From a virus: a stretch of 24,608 nucleotides of DNA. The position numbers and the translations under genes are program-made. This document shows, piece after piece, positions 5,851 through 13,154 of this stretch. The notes beneath the pieces are model-generated. The model had not been told where the DNA came from, did no database searches, and saw only the letters and a program-made list of their open reading frames with translations. The stretch spans positions 1-24,608 of IMG/VR virus record IMGVR_UViG_3300025030_000402; one strand, given 5' to 3'. Position 1 is the stretch's first letter, and every line of letters begins with the position of its first letter.

Positions 5851-7626
5851 ATGATTTTACGTCCTTATCAAGAATCAGCAATCAATGCTCTCGAAATGCA
5901 CTTAGCATTGCGTTCAGATAATCCCTGCGTAGTGATCCCAACGGGCGGAGGCAAAACTATTGTGATTGCGGAATTTATTAAACGTCAAATCGAAAAACGT
6001 TTCGACATTCGCATTTGCGTTTTAGTTCATACAAAAGAACTAATTGAACAGAATTTTGAAAAATTTTGTCTTCATTTTCCGTTTGCGGATGTTGGGGTTT
6101 TTTCTGCGGGCTTGAAGCGCAAAGATGATGCTCAGATTCTTTTTGCAGGAATTCAGAGCATTGTTAATGCTGAAATAAAACCGTTTGATGTCATCATTAT
6201 TGATGAAGCTCATCGAATTCCGGTTGAGGGCGAAGGGCAATACAGACGCTTTCTAACGGATCAGTGGTATGCCAACAATTCACTGCGAATTGTTGGCATG
6301 ACTGCAACGCCATTCAGAATGAAAAACGGTATGATCTGCGATTCAAAAAATATCCTTAATAAAATCGTGTATGAGGCCAGCATCCCGCGCCTCATACATG
6401 ACGGTTTTTTGTGCCACATTACCTCTGCCAGAGGTTCTGTCAAAGTGGATTTTTCTGGTGTAAAAATTCGCTCAGGAGAGTATGCAGAGGATGAGGTCCA
6501 GGACGTTATGACGGCATCTGGAACAACTCAAAAAATTGTGTCAGATATTTTGAGTATAGCTAGCGATAGAAAGCATTGGTTGATTTTTTGTGCTGGGATA
6601 AAACACGCAGAAGAAGTTAATCAAGAACTCATCGCAAGAGGCATATTATCCTGCGTTGTCCATAGCCTCTGTGGTGATACAGAGAGAGACGAACGCATCA
6701 ACGCCTTAAAAGATAAAAAAATTCAGGCATTGGTCAATGTATCACTTTTGACGGAGGGGTTTGATGCCTCCCATATTGATTTGATTGCGTTGTTACGTCC
6801 AACAAAATCCCCTGGATTATATTATCAAATGGTTGGTCGGGGTCTACGGATTGATCCCGAAAAAAAGGACTGCCTAATCCTAGATTATGGTCAAAATATC
6901 TCGCGCCACGGCGCTATTGACGCAATTTCTATTAGCAAAAAAAAGGTTCTTGTAACTGACAAAAAAGCACCTTCTAAAAAATGTCCTTCCTGCGGATACC
7001 CTAACGCTACGGCTGTACTCGAATGTATCGAATGCGGTTTTATTTTTCCTGAAAGAGAAATTGAATTAACCGAAAAATCAGCAGATAGCTCTATTTTATC
7101 AGTTAATGGATGGGTAAAAGTCCAGGATGTGAGTTATGAATATCATCACTCGCGAAAAGAGGGAAAACCTGACTCTCTAAAAATCACCTATCATTGTGGC
7201 TGGAATGATAAGTTTTCAGAATGGATTTGTTTGCTTCATCCAGGGTTTGCCGGAGAAAAAGCTAAGGACTGGTTTTATCGGGCAACGCAGGGAAAAATAG
7301 AATGGGATTCTACATGCATTGAGGATCTCGTTGAATTAGGCGAAAACGGATTTTTATTTGATCCTATTGAAATTTTTGTAAAGAAATCAAAGGACTCAAA
7401 ATTTTTTGAGATAAAAAACAAAAAATTTGATTATGCTCAAGCCGTCCCTCACGCGTACTGCATGAAGTGTGAAAAATTTATGGGCATGGTTGAGCAAAAT
7501 AATGGTTTTATTTGCGAGTGTGGATATTTACTCAGAGTAAAAAAAATTGATAGCAAAAAAAGCCATATTTCTGATGAAAATGAATATGAAATGAGTCACG
7601 AAGTAAATTCGGAAATACCATTTTGA
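5851..7626 (+). CDS. Superfamily 2 DEAH-type helicase with zinc ribbons
   Basis: A 591-aa helicase with clear motifs: PTGGGKT (30-36), IDEAH (117-121), TATPF (151-155), and QMVGRGLR (326-333) in the second RecA domain. A zinc ribbon CPSC...CIEC lies at 378-395, and a second CMKC...CEC group at 537-557. The region between them (about 420-530) is an accessory domain found in phage helicases of this kind. It probably unwinds or remodels DNA in recombination-dependent replication. The C-terminus is acidic and ends NSEIPF, similar to the SSB tip and to the preceding nuclease. The start is the ATG at 5851 with a weak GAG site; the stop is followed by AAAGGA for the primase. Confidence 0.85.
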   Translation: MILRPYQESAINALEMHLALRSDNPCVVIPTGGGKTIVIAEFIKRQIEKRFDIRICVLVHTKELIEQNFEKFCLHFPFADVGVFSAGLKRKDDAQILFAGIQSIVNAEIKPFDVIIIDEAHRIPVEGEGQYRRFLTDQWYANNSLRIVGMTATPFRMKNGMICDSKNILNKIVYEASIPRLIHDGFLCHITSARGSVKVDFSGVKIRSGEYAEDEVQDVMTASGTTQKIVSDILSIASDRKHWLIFCAGIKHAEEVNQELIARGILSCVVHSLCGDTERDERINALKDKKIQALVNVSLLTEGFDASHIDLIALLRPTKSPGLYYQMVGRGLRIDPEKKDCLILDYGQNISRHGAIDAISISKKKVLVTDKKAPSKKCPSCGYPNATAVLECIECGFIFPEREIELTEKSADSSILSVNGWVKVQDVSYEYHHSRKEGKPDSLKITYHCGWNDKFSEWICLLHPGFAGEKAKDWFYRATQGKIEWDSTCIEDLVELGENGFLFDPIEIFVKKSKDSKFFEIKNKKFDYAQAVPHAYCMKCEKFMGMVEQNNGFICECGYLLRVKKIDSKKSHISDENEYEMSHEVNSEIPF

Positions 7627-7637
7627 AAGGATTTTTT

Positions 7638-9794
7638 ATGATACCATTTCCAACAGAATTTTTATCAACATCTTCGCTTTTGGAGAACGCAAAAACCCTG
7701 CAAAAAAATGGTTTTTCCCTTGTACCCGTAAAGGGGAAGGATATCCCTGTTGTTAAATGGGGAATATATCAACAGAAACAATCTACGCTTGTTGAAATTG
7801 AAGCATGGAGTCGTCAACATCATGATATTAATTTCGCACTCGTAACTGGCTTGGTTCACGACTACGAAGAAAAAGTTTGTGTGGTTGATGCAGATAGTCA
7901 TAGCGCAATTGAATGGGTTGAAGAAAATTTGCCACAAACGCCGTGCAAAACAAAATCTAACAAAGGAATGCACTATTATTACAAAATAACGCATTCTCAG
8001 CGTAATTTTGCAAACAAAAACAAAGGTTTTCCTGATCCATTCAGGACTATTGATGTTCGCTGCGAGGGTGGATACATTATGATCGCTGGCTCCCGCCATC
8101 CGTCCGGTAGGCTTTATGAGCAAATTGGAGACCTTCCGCACATGGATATTTTGCCATTTTTGACACGTGAGCAGCTACGTTATATTGAGTTGGGAGGAAG
8201 GGAAGAACCACAACCGCAACTTGTCGCAAAAATTCAACACGAAAATTTAGCTATCAACCCCGATTTTCACGCAATTTATAGCAATTTATGTACTAGATTA
8301 GGAGTTCCTGAAAAAGATCAGGTTCTTACGAAATGTCCAGCGCACGCAGAAAAAAACCCTTCGTTTTCAATGGGAAAAAGTGATGGAAAGATTAAATTTT
8401 TTTGTCATGCAGGATGCACAAAAGAGGCTATTTTAGCGGCATTAGGCGTAGAATTTAAGGATTTATTTGAATATCACTATGAATATTCAAAACATAGTCC
8501 AGTAGTTCACGTTGTTGAAGAAGAAATTTATTCAGTTGATGAAGAAACAAAACTAAGCAAAAACCTCTATAAACCTCCTGGTTTTGTTGGAGAAGTTGCT
8601 GATTTTATCAATCAGAATGCGATAAAAGAACAACCAATTTTAACGTTAGGGGCGGCTTTTGCTTTTTTGGGGGCACTGCTTGGCCGTAAAATTTGCTCAG
8701 AAACGGATATACGTACAAATCTTTATATGGTCGGAGTGGGCGAATCTGGATGTGGCAAAGAGGCAGCTAGAACTTTCATCAAAAAATCTTGTGAACAAGG
8801 ACACCTTGAAAAATATTTGATTGAAGATATTGCTTCCGATGTTGCGCTTTTTAACGCTGTAAAAGAGCATCCATCATCTCTTTTTTTAATCGACGAGTTG
8901 GGAGCCTTTTTTGCGACAATTGCTGGAAAAAGCGCTCCGCCACATCTTCAAAACGTTATCACTACACTGATGAAAATGTACTCGTCATCTAATTCGATTT
9001 TAATGGGAAAAAATTACGCAAATCGTGACGGAAAAAATCCTCGTTATGAAATTACTAGTCCTAACTTGTGTATGTATGCGACAACAACTCAAGAAAGTTT
9101 GCTGAAACGGATTGCTTCATCCTACATTTTAGACGGTTTTTTGAATCGAATTGTTTTCTTGTTTTCTGAAACAAAAAATCCTGAAAAACGGGTAAAATTT
9201 TTTGATAAAATTCCTGAGTCCTTTCTTGAGCAATTTATTGACTTTCATAAAATGTCCACAAACTCTGAGCCAGGCACGGGTAATATTGAGGAAATAACGG
9301 TTGTTCGTCCACAAAAAATTATGTTTGCTGAAAATGCCAGCAAACGAGCGCTTGAAATTGATCATTATTTTTCTGACCTTCAAGATAAAATGACACATCC
9401 TTTTAATGTGATGGTCACTCGCGCATATGAAAACACAGTAAAAATTGCGTTAATTTTGGCGGTTGCAAATGGATTCCAAAAAATTGAAATGTGCCATCTT
9501 GATTATGCTTTTGAGTTTATAGATCAGACTGGAAAAATCACTTGTGATAAGTTTAAAGATTCGATTTATGATTCGGAAATGCAACGTCTTACGCAAAAAG
9601 TAAAAAAGATATTACGAGAGTCAGGCAGGGATGGTTTAACGCAATCTCAGTTATATTTAAAGACTCAGTTTTTGACGAAAAAAGAAAGAGAAGAAATTAT
9701 TGATTGTCTTTTACAGAGTGAAGAAATCAGCTTTAAAATGGTTAAAAACTCTCAACGGGAGAGTAAAGTTTTTTTTGCATTAAAAAAGAAGTGA
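7638..9794 (+). CDS. Prim-pol / DUF3987 primase-helicase
   Basis: A 718-aa replication protein, with ATG 7638 chosen because AAAGGA (7626-7631) precedes it; a TTG at 7623 would add five residues. The N-terminal archaeo-eukaryotic primase-polymerase domain shows VVDADS (Asp84, Asp86), SNKGMHYYYK (His112) and DVRCEGGYIMIAG (Asp139). A CHC2-like zinc-binding segment follows (Cys233, His236, Cys256, Cys260). The C-terminal half matches DUF3987 ATPases: Walker A-like GESGCGK (368-374) and LFLIDE (415-420). It should prime and unwind at the phage fork. A winged-helix-like tail (QSQLYLKTQFLTKKEREEII) may bind DNA. Confidence 0.85.
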   Translation: MIPFPTEFLSTSSLLENAKTLQKNGFSLVPVKGKDIPVVKWGIYQQKQSTLVEIEAWSRQHHDINFALVTGLVHDYEEKVCVVDADSHSAIEWVEENLPQTPCKTKSNKGMHYYYKITHSQRNFANKNKGFPDPFRTIDVRCEGGYIMIAGSRHPSGRLYEQIGDLPHMDILPFLTREQLRYIELGGREEPQPQLVAKIQHENLAINPDFHAIYSNLCTRLGVPEKDQVLTKCPAHAEKNPSFSMGKSDGKIKFFCHAGCTKEAILAALGVEFKDLFEYHYEYSKHSPVVHVVEEEIYSVDEETKLSKNLYKPPGFVGEVADFINQNAIKEQPILTLGAAFAFLGALLGRKICSETDIRTNLYMVGVGESGCGKEAARTFIKKSCEQGHLEKYLIEDIASDVALFNAVKEHPSSLFLIDELGAFFATIAGKSAPPHLQNVITTLMKMYSSSNSILMGKNYANRDGKNPRYEITSPNLCMYATTTQESLLKRIASSYILDGFLNRIVFLFSETKNPEKRVKFFDKIPESFLEQFIDFHKMSTNSEPGTGNIEEITVVRPQKIMFAENASKRALEIDHYFSDLQDKMTHPFNVMVTRAYENTVKIALILAVANGFQKIEMCHLDYAFEFIDQTGKITCDKFKDSIYDSEMQRLTQKVKKILRESGRDGLTQSQLYLKTQFLTKKEREEIIDCLLQSEEISFKMVKNSQRESKVFFALKKK

Positions 9795-9800
9795 TAAAAA

Positions 9801-9881
9801 ATGGGTCTCTACTATGTTCTCTGTGTCAGATATCTAAGTAAACTGTGTGAAAAAAAAGGAAATAATGAGAAAAAAAACTGA
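9801..9881 (+). pseudogene. Remnant of a DUF1566-type C-terminus
   Basis: Bases 9811-9831 match the end of the intact DUF1566 gene (10478-10498) at 20 of 21 positions. In frame they read YYVLCVR, compared with HYVRCVR in the intact gene. The frame (from ATG 9801) continues for 26 codons without further similarity. It looks like the stump of an earlier DUF1566 copy left by duplication or recombination; it is not a template repeat, because sequence upstream of it is primase coding DNA. Confidence 0.55.
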
Positions 9882-10131
9882 TCTTAATCAAAAAAATCTT
9901 GTCCGCACACTAAAACAAATTCCTGGAGTTTCAGTTGTCGATTTATCGGCAGTTGGGCAGGGTTGTCCAGATTTGTTAGTCGGCTATAAAGGCAAAAATT
10001 TTCTATTTGAAATCAAAAATCCTGAGACGAAAGGAAAACTAACTGAGTGTCAGAAAAACTGGTTTTTATTTTGGAAAGGAAGTGCTTTTGTTCTTTATGA
10101 CATTAATGATTTTTTTGAATTAACGGAATAA
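9865..10131 (+). CDS. VRR-NUC-type PD-(D/E)XK nuclease, copy 1
   Basis: An 88-aa protein. ATG 9865 is chosen over GTG 9847 because AAAGGA precedes it and copy 2 begins with the same MRK-TDLNQK sequence. The VRR-NUC core is visible: GQGCPDLLVGYKG (catalytic Asp), FLFEIKN (Glu-x-Lys), then CQKNWFLFWKG with the conserved Gln. Stand-alone phage VRR-NUC proteins are thought to be junction-resolving or structure-specific nucleases. Its stop abuts the DUF1566 start. A second copy at 11615 shares 123 identical bases but has diverged ends, suggesting recent duplication or gene conversion. Confidence 0.8.
   Translation: MRKKTDLNQKNLVRTLKQIPGVSVVDLSAVGQGCPDLLVGYKGKNFLFEIKNPETKGKLTECQKNWFLFWKGSAFVLYDINDFFELTE
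9898..10020 (+). repeat. 123-bp exact repeat, copy in VRR-NUC 1
   Basis: Identical over 123 bases with 11648-11770, ending abruptly after GAAATCAAAAAT at both places. It covers the nuclease core and could support recombination that deletes or duplicates the intervening DUF1566 and methylase genes. Confidence 0.9.
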
Positions 10132-10500
10132 ATGACAGATAGATTTATTGATAATGGTGATACAATCACTGACACAGAGTCAGGATTGATGTGGCAGAAA
10201 GAGACACTAGACAAAACATTTAGTTTTGAGGAGGCAGAAAAATATGCAGCAGAACTGTCTTTAGCAGGTTTTTCTGATTGGAGAGTGCCTACGGTGGATG
10301 ATTTTTATTCTATGATAAAATATTATAAGTCTAATCCCATTTGTGATTCGATTTTTGCACTAAACTCTTTAAGTTATTGGTCGTCTACCGCAGATGTTGA
10401 TAGTATATACTATGCTTGGGGCGTGTACTTCAGCTGCAGCTACGTTGGCTACATCGACTACAATAAGAAAAGTAGCCACTATGTTCGCTGTGTCAGATGA
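10132..10500 (+). CDS. DUF1566 (Lcl C-terminal domain) protein, probable DGR-type variable protein
   Basis: A 122-aa, single-domain protein: DTESGLMWQKE (13-23), LAGFSDWRVPT (44-54), SYWSST (81-86), and a C-terminal AWGVYF...HYVRCVR ending (95-122). This is the DUF1566/FGE-related C-type-lectin-like fold used for ligand display, and one of the fold groups hit by diversity-generating retroelements. Codons 93-110 end in C in 13 of 18 cases, against 6 of the first 92 codons, as expected if AAC codons of a template had been randomised at adenines. No signal peptide is present. It begins one base after the VRR-NUC stop and its stop overlaps an ATG at 10497. No reverse transcriptase or template repeat is in the window. 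Confidence 0.75.
   Translation: MTDRFIDNGDTITDTESGLMWQKETLDKTFSFEEAEKYAAELSLAGFSDWRVPTVDDFYSMIKYYKSNPICDSIFALNSLSYWSSTADVDSIYYAWGVYFSCSYVGYIDYNKKSSHYVRCVR
10408..10498 (+). other. Candidate DGR variable region with IMH-like end
   Basis: Codons 93-110 (10408-10461) are mostly NNC (tac, ggc, agc, tgc, atc, gac) in an otherwise A/T-ending gene. The following conserved block encoding HYVRCVR (10477-10497) could be the initiation-of-mutagenic-homing site. A 20/21 copy of its end lies at 9811-9831. Confidence 0.5.
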
Positions 10501-10508
10501 GGAAATCT

Positions 10509-11186
10509 ATGACTAAAAAAAAAGCACGAGTTTTAGTTGCATGTGAAGAGTCACAAGCAGTAACAAAAGAACTGCGAGCCTTGGATATTGAAGCATATTC
10601 TTGCGATATAGAACCGTGTTCTGGCGGTCATCCTGAATGGCATATTCAAGGCGATGTTATTCCACTCATTAATCAAGATTGGACTATGATTATTGCTTTC
10701 CCATCTTGCACACATTTAGCTGTGAGCGGAGCAAGATATTTTGAAAAAAAAAGAAAGGATGGCAGTCAGCAGCAGGCCATAGATTTCTTTATGCTTTTCG
10801 CAAATGCAAAATGTGAAAAAATTGCTATTGAAAATCCAGTTGGAATTATGAGTTCTGTGTGGCGAAAACCAGACCAAATCATCCAACCTTGGATGTTTGG
10901 ACACAATTTTTCAAAAAAGACATGTCTGTGGTTAAAAAATTTACCAATCTTAAATCCAGGTGAATATGCTGATTTTACACAATATAGATGTAAATGTAAC
11001 CATATTTTTCCTGCTCATTTAGGTAAAAATGGCTGTTGTTCAAAAGCAAAGCCTTTGCGTGATAATCAAACAAAATCTGGGCAAAATAATTTAACACCAT
11101 CACCTGACAGAGCAAAAAAACGCTCAAAAACTTATCCTGGTATTGCAAAAGCTATGGCTGAGCAGTGGAGTAGATGTTTAGTTTGA
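10509..11186 (+). CDS. Phage cytosine-C5-methylase-like protein
   Basis: A 225-aa protein. ATG 10509 is preferred to 10497 because GAGGAAA (10499-10505) lies just before it. The N-terminus KARVLVACEESQAVTKELRA is a SAM-binding-like strand-loop-helix. It is followed by SCDIEPC, a PSCTHLAVSGARYF block in place of the PC motif, and an IAIENPVG motif corresponding to ENV of C5 methylases. From memory this is a widespread phage family annotated as DNA cytosine methyltransferase. An inserted cysteine cluster (CKCNHIFPAH...CC, about 174-191) may bind zinc. It probably protects phage DNA from host restriction; activity is not assured since PPC is replaced by PSC. Confidence 0.75.
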   Translation: MTKKKARVLVACEESQAVTKELRALDIEAYSCDIEPCSGGHPEWHIQGDVIPLINQDWTMIIAFPSCTHLAVSGARYFEKKRKDGSQQQAIDFFMLFANAKCEKIAIENPVGIMSSVWRKPDQIIQPWMFGHNFSKKTCLWLKNLPILNPGEYADFTQYRCKCNHIFPAHLGKNGCCSKAKPLRDNQTKSGQNNLTPSPDRAKKRSKTYPGIAKAMAEQWSRCLV

Positions 11187-11221
11187 CGAGAATAAAAAAC
11201 AATAACATAAAATAGGAAACT

Positions 11222-11488
11222 ATGAATATTTCAATTAAACAAATTGTGTCAGATTACCTGAAAAAAACAGGCTATGACGGTCTTAGGCATCCCGATTTTG
11301 AATGCGCATGCTGTCTTGAGGATCTTATGCCCTGCTCTGGATTTGTAAACGGGAGTCTGTCAGATGGATGTGTTGCAGGATATAAAATTATCTGCACTTG
11401 TAACAATCATGACGTTGATTGTATGTGTGATTATGACCATGATAATCATGGGTTTCATATTTTAGACAAAAAAGAGGTATTAAAATGA
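11222..11488 (+). CDS. Small cysteine-rich conserved phage protein
   Basis: An 88-aa protein with ATAGGAAA before the ATG. It contains YLKKTGYDGLRHPDFECACC (13-32), LEDLMPCSG, and a second half with CTCNNHDVDCMCDYDHD. The GYDGL-x-x-PD-x-ECxC and DLxPC pattern recurs in small phage proteins of unknown function and probably binds a metal. It is coupled by ATGA to the next small ORF at 11485. Confidence 0.65.
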   Translation: MNISIKQIVSDYLKKTGYDGLRHPDFECACCLEDLMPCSGFVNGSLSDGCVAGYKIICTCNNHDVDCMCDYDHDNHGFHILDKKEVLK

Positions 11489-11637
11489 TTGATACACAAA
11501 AAATTGGCATGTTTTTGGAGCACGCTAAAAAAGTGTTGACCCAATATAATGATAGGCTTTTGGATATTGCTCATCGAGATGAGATTGGTGAGATTGATAA
11601 GAATGAGAAAAACTATGAGAAAAAGAACGGATCTTAA
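11485..11637 (+). CDS. Small hypothetical protein
   Basis: A 50-aa ORF with start overlapping the previous stop (ATGA, 11485-11488) and end overlapping VRR-NUC copy 2 by 23 bases. It is helical and charged, with ILE/LYS-rich C-terminus (EIGEIDKNEKNYEKKNGS). No family is recognised. The overlaps on both sides suggest it belongs to a translationally coupled chain. Confidence 0.45.
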   Translation: MIDTQKIGMFLEHAKKVLTQYNDRLLDIAHRDEIGEIDKNEKNYEKKNGS

Positions 11638-11893
11638 TCAAAAAGAGCTTGTCCGCACACTAAAACAAATTCCTGGAGTTTCAGTTGTCGATTTATCGGC
11701 AGTTGGGCAGGGTTGTCCAGATTTGTTAGTCGGCTATAAAGGCAAAAATTTTCTATTTGAAATCAAAAATACTAGAACAAAAGGGAAACTGAATGAGCGT
11801 CAAGAAGAGTGGTTTTCCGCATGGAAAGGTCAGGTTTGTGTTGTTAGAGATATTGATGATTTGCTAGATGTTTTGTGGTTGGAATATAACTAA
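11615..11893 (+). CDS. VRR-NUC-type PD-(D/E)XK nuclease, copy 2
   Basis: A 92-aa paralogue of the gene at 9865, with the same PDLLVG, FEIKN and Gln-Trp motifs. The ATG at 11615 gives the same N-terminus as copy 1 (MRK-RTDLNQKELVRTLKQ); an in-frame start at 11549 would add 22 unrelated residues. The central 123 bases (11648-11770) are identical to copy 1 while both ends differ (TRTKGKLNERQEEWFSAW versus the copy 1 tail), so only the catalytic core has been homogenised. Confidence 0.8.
   Translation: MRKRTDLNQKELVRTLKQIPGVSVVDLSAVGQGCPDLLVGYKGKNFLFEIKNTRTKGKLNERQEEWFSAWKGQVCVVRDIDDLLDVLWLEYN
11648..11770 (+). repeat. 123-bp exact repeat, copy in VRR-NUC 2
   Basis: Direct repeat of 9898-10020, 1750 bases downstream in the same orientation. 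Flanking sequence on either side has diverged, including third positions, which favours gene conversion of the core or an older duplication with purifying recombination. Confidence 0.9.
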
Positions 11894-11904
11894 ATAAGGA
11901 TTTT

Positions 11905-12072
11905 ATGAAACTGAAAGAAAATCTTATTAGGAAAGCATGGCTGATGAGTTGGGGAGTGCTTTGTCTCGCTTTATTTTGCTTAGGTGTATTCTTCGGAATT
12001 ATGCTATCTGAGCAAAAATATGGTTTTTCCGAAAAGCAAAAAATGGAATACCAGGAGTTAGAAAAAAGATGA
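11905..12072 (+). CDS. Small single-pass membrane protein
   Basis: A 55-aa ORF with AAGGAT before its ATG. A basic start (MKLKENLIRKAW) precedes one hydrophobic helix (about 13-34, rich in Leu, Phe, Cys, Gly), then a charged cytoplasmic-type tail (SEKQKMEYQELEKR). It could be an inner-membrane accessory protein such as a superinfection-exclusion or lysis-related factor, but no family is recognised. Its stop overlaps the next start (ATGA at 12069). Confidence 0.5.
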   Translation: MKLKENLIRKAWLMSWGVLCLALFCLGVFFGIMLSEQKYGFSEKQKMEYQELEKR

Positions 12073-12179
12073 ACTATCATAAAATGATTATTGCTCAAAT
12101 GAAACTGAAAAATATTTTGTTGCAAGGGGAAATTGAGCAAGACAAACGGATGAAAGAAAGAAAAAGGGACTTGTTATGA
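12069..12179 (+). CDS. Tiny basic ORF coupled to methylase
   Basis: A 36-aa Lys/Met/Ile-rich helical ORF linked by ATGA overlaps both to the membrane protein upstream and to the adenine methylase downstream (12176-12179). No function is recognised; its main effect may be to carry ribosomes onto the methylase start. Confidence 0.4.
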   Translation: MNYHKMIIAQMKLKNILLQGEIEQDKRMKERKRDLL

Positions 12180-12733
12180 AAGCACCATTTCCTTATTTTG
12201 GCGGAAAATCTGCTGTTGCAAAACAGATATGGTCTGCGTTAGGAGACCCTGATCATTATATTGAACCTTTTTTCGGTTCAGGAGCAGTTTTGCTAAATCG
12301 TTCCTGGACTCCCATCTCTGATTATTGTGAGACCGTCAACGACAAGGACGGCCTGCTATGCAACGTTTGGAGAGCTTTGCAAGCTGATCCAGACGCAGTT
12401 GCAAAATATTGTGATTGGCCTGTAAATCATGCCGATCTTTGCGCTAGACGCCGAGCAATGATTGCTGACCAAAATAATCTTTTAGAAAAATTTATTGCTG
12501 ATACGTCATATTATGACGCAAAACTCGCAGGTTTTTGGATTTGGTCTGCGTCCTGCTGGATCGGTTCAGGTTTAACCAATCTAAATGCAATACCTCATAT
12601 CAGTCATTCAGGCATAGGCGTACATGCTATTGGACAAATACCTCATATCAGTCATTCAGGCATAGGCGTACATGCAATAGGTCAGATTCCGCACATAAGT
12701 AATGCTGGCAAGGGAGTCCAAGACCCCCTATAA
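12176..12733 (+). CDS. Phage DNA adenine methylase, N-terminal part (frameshifted)
   Basis: 185 aa up to a stop in the shifted frame. KAPFPYFGGKSAVAKQIW (2-19) is the D12-class (Dam-type) SAM-binding motif, IEPFFGSGAVLL (28-39) follows, and NDKDGLLCNVWRAL continues the fold. The C-terminal residues are a tandem repeat of a 16-residue IPHISHSGIGVHAIGQ unit. The remaining half with DPPY is in the next frame from about 12729. Removing one C from the CCCCC run at 12724-12728 joins the halves as GKGVQDPYKLSIYEWF, so the intact gene would be 12176-13154. It would methylate adenines to evade restriction or regulate phage DNA; as written it is broken unless the frame is recovered. Confidence 0.8.
   Translation: MKAPFPYFGGKSAVAKQIWSALGDPDHYIEPFFGSGAVLLNRSWTPISDYCETVNDKDGLLCNVWRALQADPDAVAKYCDWPVNHADLCARRRAMIADQNNLLEKFIADTSYYDAKLAGFWIWSASCWIGSGLTNLNAIPHISHSGIGVHAIGQIPHISHSGIGVHAIGQIPHISNAGKGVQDPL
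12590..12721 (+). repeat. 48-bp tandem repeat inside the methylase
   Basis: Units at 12590-12637 and 12638-12685 are identical over the first 38 bases; a third, diverged partial unit runs from 12686 (IPHISNAGKGV). The period is 16 codons, so copy changes keep the frame. Related phage methylases carry IPHI/LPHL-type repeats in this region from memory, probably part of the target-recognition segment. Confidence 0.85.
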
Positions 12734-13154
12734 ATTAAGCATTTATGAATGGTTCCGTGAGTTATCAGAACGGTTACGTTATGTTCGTGTTGTGTGTGGC
12801 GATTGGTCACAGGTTTGTGGTGGGAATTGGCAAAATAAAATAGGAACATGTGGCATTTTTTTTGATCCGCCTTATTCTGCAGAGGCTGGAAGACTAAAAA
12901 AAATTTATGCTTGCGAGTCAACAACTGTAGCACATGATGTTAGAAAATGGGCAATCGAACGAGGATCAAAAAATGACTATAAAATTGTGATTGCAGGTTA
13001 TGAAGGCGAGCATGAATCTTTGTTGAATTATGGGTGGACTAGTGAGTTATGGAGTGCTAACGGAGGCTATAGTACAGCAGAAAATAAAAATCGGCATAAG
13101 GAAGTTTTGTGGTATTCACCATATTGTAAGAGAAGTCAACTAACTCTTTTTTAG
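12702..13154 (+). CDS. Phage DNA adenine methylase, C-terminal part (frameshifted)
   Basis: The frame carrying the catalytic motif FFDPPYSAEAG of N6-adenine methylases, preceded by LSIYEWFRELSERLRYVRVV and CGDWSQVCG. It is followed by a KIVIAGYEGEHE strand, GGYSTAENKNRHKEVLWYSP and a basic end. The ATG at 12702 overlaps the previous frame and probably is not a real start. The two halves together resemble a complete phage adenine methylase. Explanations are sequencing error, phase variation at the C run, or a recent inactivating mutation. The gene ends seven bases from the convergent lysis gene. Confidence 0.78.
   Translation: MLARESKTPYKLSIYEWFRELSERLRYVRVVCGDWSQVCGGNWQNKIGTCGIFFDPPYSAEAGRLKKIYACESTTVAHDVRKWAIERGSKNDYKIVIAGYEGEHESLLNYGWTSELWSANGGYSTAENKNRHKEVLWYSPYCKRSQLTLF

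Noticed and set aside
7665-8141. 158-codon open frame on the minus strand
   Set aside because: Lies antisense to the strong primase gene, no family features.
9700-9831. DGR template repeat upstream of the 9811-9831 match
   Set aside because: Sequence before the match is primase coding DNA without similarity to the variable region; only 21 bases match.
12590-12721. CRISPR-like array
   Set aside because: The repeats are directly adjacent, 48 bases, coding and in frame within the methylase; there are no spacers.
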